Positions 18,333 to 26,958 of a DNA stretch of 64,000 nt are shown here, one piece after another; positions within the stretch are counted from its first letter, which is position 1, and each line of letters opens with the position of its first letter. Location of the stretch: positions 2,563,578 to 2,627,577 of the forward strand of contig NZ_JHEG04000001.1 of assembly GCF_000760695.4 (NCBI RefSeq). The letters are read 5' to 3'. The translations under genes were made by a program, and so were the position numbers. The notes under the pieces were generated by a model. That model searched no databases and was not told the DNA's origin. It saw only the letters and a program-made list of their open reading frames with translations. This DNA is from Tolypothrix bouteillei VB521301. GTDB lineage: Bacteria > Cyanobacteriota > Cyanobacteriia > Cyanobacteriales > Nostocaceae.

Positions 18333-19337
18333 ATGGGAACAGTATATATCACGCAAGAAGACGCATTTATTGGCAAGGTCGATGAACGGTTGCACGTCAA
18401 ATTTGAGAAAACAACCATTTTAGATGTGCCACTCCTCAAAGTTGATGGTGTTGTGGTGCTAGGACGCGCCACAGTTTCACCTGCTGCTGTCAATGAATTA
18501 TTGCAGCGTCAAATTCCGCTCACATTTCTTACAGATACAGGTAGTTATTTAGGACGTTTGGAACCAGAAATGACAAAAAACATATTTGTACGTAAAGCCC
18601 AATGGGATGCTGCTGGTGATACACCCCGAGCTATTCATGTCGTCCAGGGGTTTGTACGGGGAAAGCTTAAAAACTACCGTACTATCCTTGTGCGCCGTCA
18701 AAGAGAATGCGCCGATATAGATTTATCGACTTTTATCCACCGCCTAGAGCAAGCAATTGCACCCATTGACACAACTCACAACATTGATTCATTAAGAGGC
18801 TTGGAAGGTGCGGGTAGTGCAGCTTATTTTGGATGCTTCGATCGCATGATTCGTAACATGGCATTCTCCTTCACCAACCGCGTCCGCCGCCCCCCTACCG
18901 ATCCCGTCAATTCTTTACTCAGCTTTGGTTATTCATTACTGTGTCACGATATTCAAGGCGCAGTGAATATTGTAGGATTCGATCCCTATCTAGGATATTT
19001 ACACTGTCAGCGTTATGGCAGACCATCCCTAGCATTAGACTTGATGGAGGAGTTTAGACCTGTCATTGTCGATGCTGTTGTGCTATCCGCTTTAAATAAG
19101 CAATTCCTCAAGGCTGAGGATTTTGTACAAGAACCTATCAGTAACGCTGTTTCCCTCACCAAGGAAGGACGAAAAACATTTTTGCAACTGTACGCACAGA
19201 AAAAGCAATCTGAGTTCAAGCATCCGGTACTTGGACGCAAATGTACTTATCAAGAAGCCTTTGAAATCCAAGCCCGCTTCTTAGCTAAATACTTGATGGG
19301 AGAAATCGAGAAATATCCACCACTTGTGATGAAGTAA
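18333..19337 (+). CDS. cas1: Cas1 integrase
   Basis: A 334-residue Cas1. Metal-binding residues are recognisable: Glu in GLEGAGSAAYFGCFD, His in DPYLGYLHCQRYG, and Asp in ALDLMEEFRPVIVD. With Cas2 it integrates new spacers at the leader end of the arrays. Next to it are cas4 (29 bp upstream) and cas2 (124 bp downstream, across a hairpin). Confidence 0.95.
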   Translation: MGTVYITQEDAFIGKVDERLHVKFEKTTILDVPLLKVDGVVVLGRATVSPAAVNELLQRQIPLTFLTDTGSYLGRLEPEMTKNIFVRKAQWDAAGDTPRAIHVVQGFVRGKLKNYRTILVRRQRECADIDLSTFIHRLEQAIAPIDTTHNIDSLRGLEGAGSAAYFGCFDRMIRNMAFSFTNRVRRPPTDPVNSLLSFGYSLLCHDIQGAVNIVGFDPYLGYLHCQRYGRPSLALDLMEEFRPVIVDAVVLSALNKQFLKAEDFVQEPISNAVSLTKEGRKTFLQLYAQKKQSEFKHPVLGRKCTYQEAFEIQARFLAKYLMGEIEKYPPLVMK

Positions 19338-19365
19338 GCTATTACGCTGTTTGTTGACTCAGTAG

Positions 19366-19385
19366 GACGGGCGAGAACGCCCGTC
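19366..19385. repeat. GC-rich perfect hairpin between cas1 and cas2
   Basis: GACGGGCG-AGAA-CGCCCGTC forms an eight-base-pair stem with a four-base loop. No T-run follows, so it is not a classical terminator. It is likely a dispersed palindrome that happens to lie in the cas1-cas2 gap. Confidence 0.7.
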
Positions 19386-19461
19386 TCACAAGAGTTAGGT
19401 TGACTGAAGTTGTGCAAGTTAAACAATTATTAGCTTAGAAACTGGAGGTAGAATTTTCTCA

Positions 19462-19734
19462 ATGAACGTTGTCGTGTCTTATGACATTTCCGAAGATAAA
19501 CGTCGTACCAAAATCCATAGCGTGCTTAAGTCCTACGGTCAGTGGGTGCAATTTAGCATTTTTGAGTGCCAACTCACTGATACCCAGTATGCAAAGTTGC
19601 GATCGCGCTTGAATAAACTGATAAAGCCCGATACCGATAGCATCCGCTTCTACTTTCTATGCGCCTGCTGTTTCGGTAAAGTAGAACGTATCGGTGGTGA
19701 GCCAGTACGCGACGACACAATTTTTTTCGCTTAA
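19462..19734 (+). CDS. cas2: Cas2 adaptation protein
   Basis: A 90-residue Cas2 with the usual N-terminal MNVVVSYDISEDKRRTKIH strand and catalytic-type Asp8, then QWVQFSIFEC. It bridges two Cas1 dimers during integration. A GGAGG sits about 13 bases before the ATG. Its stop is 227 bp before the first repeat of array 1. A decayed copy of its 3' end lies at the same distance before array 2. Confidence 0.95.
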   Translation: MNVVVSYDISEDKRRTKIHSVLKSYGQWVQFSIFECQLTDTQYAKLRSRLNKLIKPDTDSIRFYFLCACCFGKVERIGGEPVRDDTIFFA

Positions 19735-19961
19735 TTCGCGGATGGGTAGGTGTTGGAAAAGAACTCAGCAGAAAAATGGCTGAATTCCTTTTAGCATAAA
19801 GCTTGAGAGCGATTTTATTACCTCACCCATCCGCGCACCTTACCCAGACTGAATTTCAGCCATTTTCCCTCTACTCAATTTCAATTTATCGTGCTATGAT
19901 TAACCCATCCGCGATTTTGAACCATGAAAACCAAATACTGATTGACTTTTGGATTCCTGCC
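19735..19961 (+). promoter_or_regulatory. CRISPR array 1 leader
   Basis: A 227-bp leader between the cas2 stop and the first repeat. Features shared with leader 2 at identical offsets are: CGCGGATGGGTAGGTG at 19737-19752, CATCCGCG at 19828-19835 and again at 19906-19913, and an extended -10-like TGCTATGAT ending at 19900, 61 bp before the array. These are candidate promoter and adaptation-protein or host-factor sites. Confidence 0.8.
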
Positions 19962-22517
19962 ATTGCAATTTCACTTACTCCCTATTAGGGATTGAAACTT
20001 TAAGCGCGATCGCAAGTTCGTTGACTAAGATTGCAATTTCACTTACTCCCTATTAGGGATTGAAACCAACAACAAAATAACTATATAGATAAAAACCACC
20101 GCCCATTGCAATTTCACTTACTCCCTATTAGGGATTGAAACTTACGTTGCATCTCTAATAATATTTAAAGTTAGATTATTGCAATTTCACTTACTCCCTA
20201 TTAGGGATTGAAACTCTTCAACACTTCACCATTGAATCTAGTAATAGCATTGCAATTTCACTTACTCCCTATTAGGGATTGAAACCATCAAAAGTTTCAA
20301 GTATTGAAAAAGAAAAGTTTTATTGCAATTTCACTTACTCCCTATTAGGGATTGAAACCTGATAAAGCTATTACCATAGCCAACAAGGCTTCTTCATATT
20401 GCAATTTCACTTACTCCCTATTAGGGATTGAAACTTGCTATGACAATCCTTCTTTACCCAAAAACCCATTGCAATTTCACTTACTCCCTATTAGGGATTG
20501 AAACCTGCATTGCTACACGTGCCAACGTGCCAGATTTAGGGAAAATTGCAATTTCACTTACTCCCTATTAGGGATTGAAACAGAAACTCTACCTTATTCA
20601 TGGTTGCGTTAAGCGATTGCAATTTCACTTACTCCCTATTAGGGATTGAAACAACAAACAAAGCCCGTACTTATATGGCTATGGCATTGCAATTTCACTT
20701 ACTCCCTATTAGGGATTGAAACAAAATCCATTTACTCCGAGATTGGCTGTACCATTGCAATTTCACTTACTCCCTATTAGGGATTGAAACCTTTGAGTTT
20801 TGAGACTGCCCTGTAAAACGAGCGATTGCAATTTCACTTACTCCCTATTAGGGATTGAAACCCATGTGCAAAGCATCGAAAATGTACAGATTGCATTGCA
20901 ATTTCACTTACTCCCTATTAGGGATTGAAACTTTTTAAGTAGCTTTAGTTATTTAACCTCAAAATTGCAATTTCACTTACTCCCTATTAGGGATTGAAAC
21001 CGTAAAGGAAAAAGGAATAAACCAAATTCCTTGACATTGCAATTTCACTTACTCCCTATTAGGGATTGAAACTAAAATCTTTTGGTTTAATGTAGTGAGG
21101 AAGTGAATTGCAATTTCACTTACTCCCTATTAGGGATTGAAACGCTAGTTTCCCAGCGTGAGGCAGCGACGGCAGCGATTGCAATTTCACTTACTCCCTA
21201 TTAGGGATTGAAACTTGAAAGAAATACAAATCAAGATAGCGCGTTGGAATTGCAATTTCACTTACTCCCTATTAGGGATTGAAACTGCAGTATCCCGCAG
21301 CGCACCAACAAACAAACATTGCAATTTCACTTACTCCCTATTAGGGATTGAAACGCGTACCACATACAGGTGTGACCCATCTTTCACGATTGCAATTTCA
21401 CTTACTCCCTATTAGGGATTGAAACATAGCAGCTAACTTCATCAGAATGGCGGCTGTAGAGGATTGCAATTTCACTTACTCCCTATTAGGGATTGAAACA
21501 CGCCACCAATAACCACAGCACCAACGAAAAAGCAGCATTGCAATTTCACTTACTCCCTATTAGGGATTGAAACATTAGCTGGGCTTCCGTAAGAGTCAGA
21601 AAAGCACATTGCAATTTCACTTACTCCCTATTAGGGATTGAAACCGGCACGAACAATCCAGCGTGCTTGAATCCGAGGTAATTGCAATTTCACTTACTCC
21701 CTATTAGGGATTGAAACGAAAATGAATTACTAAATTGCATTGCAGCGCATTGCAATTTCACTTACTCCCTATTAGGGATTGAAACAAGAACTCGCTGTCA
21801 CAAGCCGGATCTTTCCACGTGATTGCAATTTCACTTACTCCCTATTAGGGATTGAAACCTGGTGAAATTGAGACCTCACGAGCTCCGCTATTGCAATTTC
21901 ACTTACTCCCTATTAGGGATTGAAACTTGCGGTTCTTGCTCCTCAGTTTGCGGCTGTCCAGATTGCAATTTCACTTACTCCCTATTAGGGATTGAAACAA
22001 TCTCAATAACCCACAAGTCCTCAACAAGCTCGTAATTGCAATTTCACTTACTCCCTATTAGGGATTGAAACGCACAACTCCGTTGCCTACACTAGATGGT
22101 GGTATCAAAATTGCAATTTCACTTACTCCCTATTAGGGATTGAAACCCGGTTTGTCAAGCAGACTCATTTGGGATTCAACAAGATTGCAATTTCACTTAC
22201 TCCCTATTAGGGATTGAAACTATACGGGGCAGGTGGTACAGGTAAGACAGAGACTGCCCATTGCAATTTCACTTACTCCCTATTAGGGATTGAAACTCTA
22301 TTCTATTTAAAATCTCTAAAGATTGAGTAGGATTGCAATTTCACTTACTCCCTATTAGGGATTGAAACGCAAACAACCTACAGGTATTCCAAGATGCGAG
22401 GAAAGATTGCAATTTCACTTACTCCCTATTAGGGATTGAAACTGAAGACAAAATGAAAGATTTGCAATCTCAGATTATTGCAATTTCACTTACTCCCTAT
22501 TAGGGACTGCGCGAAAC
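19962..22517 (+). CRISPR. CRISPR array 1 (36 repeats, 35 spacers)
   Basis: The 37-nt repeat starts ATTGCAATTTCACTT and ends AGGGATTGAAAC. The first copy is at 19962-19998 and the rest follow at about 71-bp steps. Spacers are 31-40 nt. A CCCTATTAGGG hairpin sits near the 3' end. All repeats are identical as far as I can read except the last (22477-22517), whose 3' end is altered to GGGACTGCGCGAAAC. The decayed end is on the right and the leader on the left, so new spacers enter at left and transcription is rightward. Spacer 1 contains GCGATCGC. Spacer 32 (22221-22259) encodes a P-loop. Confidence 0.98.
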
Positions 22518-22778
22518 CAATATAAAAAAGCGCAGCAACATTATGGTAGAATAATGTTGGTACAGCGAAACAAAATTTTGTAAAAGCATGACCGTTAGTA
22601 GCAATTATCTTTGTTAAGAATTGCTAGTTTTTCTAGGGCTGTCGTAGGCAAAAGTTTCTACGCTTCGCGCTCGGACGCCAGTGTACCTGGGAATGTTATC
22701 TAGTCCTAAGACTATGTAGCGAAAGAATCCCCAACTATAATGCAAGTTTAGTTGGTGGTGCGTTCAAAGGAGAACTTA
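22518..22778. other. Gap between array 1 and the NmrA-type gene
   Basis: 261 bp with no gene. It includes a dispersed-repeat-like piece around 22640-22690 (TTTCTACGCTTCGCGCTCGG). The NmrA-type gene has its own AGGAG just before 22779, so it probably has its own promoter here. Confidence 0.4.
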
Positions 22779-23444
22779 ATGAAGCTGGCATTGTTTGGAG
22801 CCAACGGTATGGCTGGAAGTCGAATTGCGCGGGAAGCATTGATGCGGGGTCATGAGTTAACTGCAATCGTTCGTGATTTATCTCGCTTCTCGCTATCGTT
22901 CGATCGCTCCACCAAGTTTGTTGGCAATGTTATCGTAGGTAACGTGCTCGATCCAGCGAATGTGGCAGAAATTGTAAAGGGACACGATGCGGTAATCAGT
23001 ACCGTAGGACCGGGCGCTGACAAAGCAAGCGATCCGGTCTTGGCACAAGACATCATCAAGGCTTCCCACTCGCTCATCGAAGGCTTGACTCGTGCAGGAG
23101 TTCGGCGTCTTGTAGTCGTTGGGGGTGCTGGAAGTCTTGAAGTAGCACCCGGTCTACACCTTGTAGATACTCCTGAGTTTCCAGAAATCTATCGCCCTGC
23201 ATCTCTCGCTCACCGCGAAGCACTTTCCATTTACAAAGCGTCTAATCTCGACTGGACGTTTATCAGTCCTGCAGCGTTTTTTGAACCTGGTGAACGAACT
23301 GGTAAGTATCGGATTGGTACTGACCAGCTCCTAGTTAACGATAAAGGTGAAAGCCGAATCTCAGCTGAAGACTACGCGATCGCACTGCTAAACGAGATTG
23401 AGCAACCACAATTTGTTCGTTGTCGCATGACTGTTGCTTACTAA
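22779..23444 (+). CDS. NAD(P)-dependent oxidoreductase, NmrA/SDR-like
   Basis: 221 residues from the ATG at 22779, which has AGGAG eight bases upstream. The N-terminus MKLALFGANGMAGSRIAREA is a Rossmann NAD(P)-binding glycine motif (GxxGxxG). Later parts match atypical SDRs: HDAVISTVGPG, RRLVVVGGAGSLEVAPG and DWTFISPAAFFEPG. The family includes NmrA-like redox sensors and flavin or quinone reductases; no specific substrate is indicated. It has no known CRISPR role and probably entered or stayed between the arrays by rearrangement. Confidence 0.85.
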   Translation: MKLALFGANGMAGSRIAREALMRGHELTAIVRDLSRFSLSFDRSTKFVGNVIVGNVLDPANVAEIVKGHDAVISTVGPGADKASDPVLAQDIIKASHSLIEGLTRAGVRRLVVVGGAGSLEVAPGLHLVDTPEFPEIYRPASLAHREALSIYKASNLDWTFISPAAFFEPGERTGKYRIGTDQLLVNDKGESRISAEDYAIALLNEIEQPQFVRCRMTVAY

Positions 23445-23606
23445 TCTCTAAGCGGTTGCTCGGCACAGACATATGCTTGGCAAAACGAATGTATTGTGCC
23501 AAAGGCAATAATTCACTGACTCAAATTAGATTGCTTCCACTAAAAATGGTAGTGTCGCCCGAAGCTCAAGCTAAACTCAAAGGCAAAAATTCTGCATTCT
23601 TACTAA

Positions 23607-23668
23607 TTTGGTAAAGTTAAAGGGAGCGGTGGTGAACTGCCTTACAGCAACACAATTTCCGTGCTTAA
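23607..23668 (+). pseudogene. Decayed 3' end of a cas2 copy before array 2
   Basis: One frame reads FGKVKGSGGELPYSNTISV, lining up with the intact Cas2 tail FGKVERIGGEPVRDDTIFF. At DNA level both have GGTAAAGT, GGTGGTGA and ACACAATTT with the same 14-base spacing between the last two, and both run into the shared leader. The stop position (23668) is 227 bp before array 2, just as in the intact copy. Upstream, a frame-shifted EAQAKL may match QYAKL of Cas2. It is a relic, not a functional gene. Confidence 0.75.
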
Positions 23669-23895
23669 TTCGCGGATGGGTAGGTGTGGGCAAACCACTT
23701 AACTCAAAAATGACTGAAACGTTTATGGTGCAAAGCTTAGAGGCACTCTGTCAACCCGATCCATCCGCGCACCTTACCCAGACTGGATTTCAGCTATTTC
23801 ACCTCTACTCAATTTCAATTTCTCATGCTATGATTAGCTCATCCGCGATTTTGAACCATGAAAACCGAATACTGATTAACTTTCAAGCTCCTGCC
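23669..23895 (+). promoter_or_regulatory. CRISPR array 2 leader, homologous to leader 1
   Basis: 227 bp, the same length as leader 1. It shares CGCGGATGGGTAGGTG (23671-23686), CATCCGCGCACCTTACCCAG from 23762, the extended -10-like TGCTATGAT ending at 23834, and CATCCGCGATTTTGAACC from 23840. Regions between these blocks have diverged, which points to the blocks as functional sites for transcription and spacer integration. Confidence 0.8.
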
Positions 23896-25022
23896 ATTGA
23901 AATTCTATTGACTCCCTTACAGGGATTGAAACTAGAAAAGCAATTTTTTATAGGTACTGGATTGATTATTGAAATTCTATTGACTCCCTTACAGGGATTG
24001 AAACTAAATGAGCAACAGTTTAGCGCTTACAGACTATCCGATTGAAATTCTATTGACTCCCTTACAGGGATTGAAACCTGAAGGAGGATCGATCGCTTCG
24101 TGAGTATAGGATTGAAATTCTATTGACTCCCTTACAGGGATTGAAACATCGGATGCCATGCGATCGCTCCTTACAATTGACCGATTGAAATTCTATTGAC
24201 TCCCTTACAGGGATTGAAACGATTGGGTGAAATACAGAACACCAGTGTGGAGCGATCGCATTGAAATTCTATTGACTCCCTTACAGGGATTGAAACTTGG
24301 CTCAGCCACAAGCCAGAATCATCAACACTGATTGAAATTCTATTGACTCCCTTACAGGGATTGAAACATGCGATCGCTGTTCTTCTTATTCAGATGGTCG
24401 TATTGAAATTCTATTGACTCCCTTACAGGGATTGAAACATCTGAGGAACCGGACGGCTGTAAGGGGGACGATTGAAATTCTATTGACTCCCTTACAGGGA
24501 TTGAAACCTTAATTTGCCCCGCATTCTGGGGCTGCTGCCTCAGCAACTTCTCAAATTGAAATTCTATTGACTCCCTTACAGGGATTGAAACAAATTTTTG
24601 ACAGCAGTGCTGTTTTTCCGCATGGCTCCATTGAAATTCTATTGACTCCCTTACAGGGATTGAAACCTCATCCTGGCTCCATTGGGAGTCGCAAAACATT
24701 GAAATTCTATTGACTCCCTTACAGGGATTGAAACCATCATGACTCAAGTTTACGAAAAACCCATTCCCATTGAAATTCTATTGACTCCCTTACAGGGATT
24801 GAAACCTCCTCTCCACTTAATCAAGTCACCGACTTTAATATATTGAAATTCTATTGACTCCCTTATAGGGATTGAAACTCAAAATGCATTAAAGGTACGG
24901 GAAAAACGATTTATTGAAATTCTATTGACTCCCTTATAGGGATTGAAACTTAGATAAAACAGGCGGAAAAGGAAAGAAAATTGCATTGAAATTAAATTGA
25001 CTCCCTTATAGGGATTGAATAC
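23896..25022 (+). CRISPR. CRISPR array 2 (16 repeats, 15 spacers)
   Basis: The 37-nt repeat starts ATTGAAATTCTATTG and ends AGGGATTGAAAC. It is the same length as repeat 1, with about eight differences, and the same 3' handle. Copies 14-16 have TTATAGGG in place of TTACAGGG, and the last (24985-25022) is also altered inside and ends GAATAC, marking the old end. Spacers are 31-39 nt except one of 47 nt at 24508-24554. Three spacers contain the exact octamer GCGATCGC. A short minus-strand ORF over 24352-24747 is a by-product of the repeats. Confidence 0.97.
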
Positions 25023-25105
25023 AAAGAGTTTTGTATTTCTTCATGCATCTATCCACGATATCTGTTATTTAATAAAGGTATATTGCATTTAACCCAATCA
25101 CATCC

Positions 25106-25312
25106 ATGACTATTGCAATTGCTCTAATTGCGATCGGAGTTTTGACACAAGCGGTGGTTTTGGCAACCTCACGGTCATCGCTGGTTCGTTTCAACCAAAC
25201 TTGTCAAACTTGCGGTTATCAGATTCCACCGATGGAGCGTTCTCCTGCATTCCACGATTGCCCAGAATGCACCCGTTTGTCTAACCTTAGTGACCCACTG
25301 CCCCGCTTGTAG
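25106..25312 (+). CDS. Small zinc-ribbon protein with N-terminal hydrophobic helix
   Basis: A possible 68-residue protein. It has a hydrophobic start (IAIALIAIGVLTQAVVLA) and a CQTCGY...CPECTR pair that could bind zinc. It overlaps the convergent transporter gene by 26 bp at its 3' end. The cysteine pattern supports a real gene, but the short length and overlap keep confidence low. Confidence 0.45.
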   Translation: MTIAIALIAIGVLTQAVVLATSRSSLVRFNQTCQTCGYQIPPMERSPAFHDCPECTRLSNLSDPLPRL

Positions 25313-26894
25313 GCTTTACTTTTTTAAGTAGCAGCACCAGCAGCGCACCTGCAAACAGAGTAAAGCCCATGAACAGGAAGCAGTCATTGAAGGACAAGAC
25401 GTTTGCTTCTTGGCGAACAATGTTAGCGATTTGTGCAATTGCTTGGTTGTGGGCTGTCACCGGATCGGCACCTCGATCGGTAAAAAACTGTGTCAGTTGG
25501 TCAATCCGCTCGAGCGTAATCGGATTTGAGAGGGATACATTATCCACTAAACGATTGGAGTGAAATCGTTCCCTCTGTGATTGCAGCGTTCCCAAAATGG
25601 CAATGCCGACCGAGCCGCCTAAGTTACGTGCCATGTTGTAAATGGCTGAGGCAGAGCCAATCTGTTTGGCTTCAATGCCAGCCGATGAAATACTGGAAAG
25701 TGGCGTGAGAAGCAGGGGTTGCCCCAAGGCTCGCACAATCTGCGCTGGGATCAGTTGATCTATTCCCGTGTCGTGAGTCATATAAGAGTTCATAAAACAA
25801 CTAATTCCAAATAGCGATAGTCCAACTGCGACTAGCAACCGTAGGTCAAACCGCTTCATTAGCTTGGGCACAAACGGCGTAATGAAAAGCTGTGGGATGC
25901 CTGCCCACGCAATGGTTTCACCAATTTGCACGGCGTTGTACCCCTGTACCTGCGATAGGTAAAGTGGCAGAATGAAGGTTGACCCATACAAGCCAAATCC
26001 CAGCGCTAGGGTAATCACAATCGACAAGCCGAAGTTCCATCGCCCGAGTAGTCGCAAATTGAGCAGCGGTTGCTTGCGCCTAAACTGGAGAATCACAAAC
26101 AACGGCAGCGCGATCGCTGCAATGATTGCTGCTTGCTGAATTTCTTCAGAGCCAAACCAGTCCTTGCGATTTCCTTCATCAGCAAAAAACTCGAAGGACG
26201 CAAACCCGATCGCCATCGTGATGATGCCCCACCAATCGCCGTTTCTCAACAGACCGAGCTGCATCGGCTTGGGAGTTAGCCCGTACCAAACTCCAGCAAT
26301 GAGCAATAGACCTGGGATGAGATTGATATAGAAAATATACTCCCAACCGTAATTTTCCGTGAGCCAACCACCAATCGTGGGACCAATTGAGGGCGCAAAG
26401 GTTGCCGAGATGGAAAATAACGATAAACCAATCGGTTGCTTAGAAGGTGGCAAGGTTATTAGAATCACGGTAAACGCCATTGGGATCAACACTCCCCCGG
26501 TAAATCCCTGTCCTACCCGAAACAAAACCATCATCGGCAGGTTGACAGCGAAGGCACAAGCGATCGAAAAAATTAGGAACAACGTGGCATTCACAAGCAA
26601 ATATCGCCGCACCGAAAACACTTGCGCTAGCCACCCAGTCATGGGAATCACGATAATTTCAGCCACCAGATAACCTGTAGAAATCCACGATCCTTCATCA
26701 ATGGTGGCGCTTAAAGCGCCTGTAATATCTTTAAGAGAGGCATTCGTCACCTGAATATCCAGCACTGCCATGAATGCCCCCAACAAGGTTGCCATTACCC
26801 CAACCCAATCTTTCAAGGAAACAGATTGGTTTGAAGCCCCTCGGGCAGGGCGCGAGGACAATGCTTGGGAACGATTGATGCTCTTGTTAATCAT
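25287..26894 (-). CDS. DHA2 (EmrB/QacA)-family MFS drug efflux permease
   Basis: 535 residues with 14 predicted membrane segments. Family motifs include AVLDIQVTNASLKDI in helix 1 (motif D1 type), FRVGQGFTGGVLIPMAF (motif C region nearby), and GPTIGGWLTENYGWEYIFYINLIPG (the antiporter motif C and following loop). It is a proton-driven exporter in the inner membrane. It is preceded by an HlyD-type adaptor gene with a 64-bp gap, so the pair probably forms a tripartite pump with an outer-membrane channel encoded elsewhere. No local regulator gene is seen. Confidence 0.93.
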   Translation of the reverse strand: MINKSINRSQALSSRPARGASNQSVSLKDWVGVMATLLGAFMAVLDIQVTNASLKDITGALSATIDEGSWISTGYLVAEIIVIPMTGWLAQVFSVRRYLLVNATLFLIFSIACAFAVNLPMMVLFRVGQGFTGGVLIPMAFTVILITLPPSKQPIGLSLFSISATFAPSIGPTIGGWLTENYGWEYIFYINLIPGLLLIAGVWYGLTPKPMQLGLLRNGDWWGIITMAIGFASFEFFADEGNRKDWFGSEEIQQAAIIAAIALPLFVILQFRRKQPLLNLRLLGRWNFGLSIVITLALGFGLYGSTFILPLYLSQVQGYNAVQIGETIAWAGIPQLFITPFVPKLMKRFDLRLLVAVGLSLFGISCFMNSYMTHDTGIDQLIPAQIVRALGQPLLLTPLSSISSAGIEAKQIGSASAIYNMARNLGGSVGIAILGTLQSQRERFHSNRLVDNVSLSNPITLERIDQLTQFFTDRGADPVTAHNQAIAQIANIVRQEANVLSFNDCFLFMGFTLFAGALLVLLLKKVKPTSGAVGH

Positions 26895-26958
26895 AAGTGT
26901 AGCTTCTGGTATTAGTAAGTAGTTATTAACGGCTGTTAAAGCGGAGGCAAGTCCTCAT

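Noticed and set aside
23608..24045. 145-codon plus-strand frame over leader 2 and array 2
   Set aside because: It crosses the cas2 relic, leader and repeats; not a gene.
24352..24747. 131-codon minus-strand frame with repeated VSIPVRESIEFQ
   Set aside because: It is a reading of CRISPR array 2 repeats and spacers.
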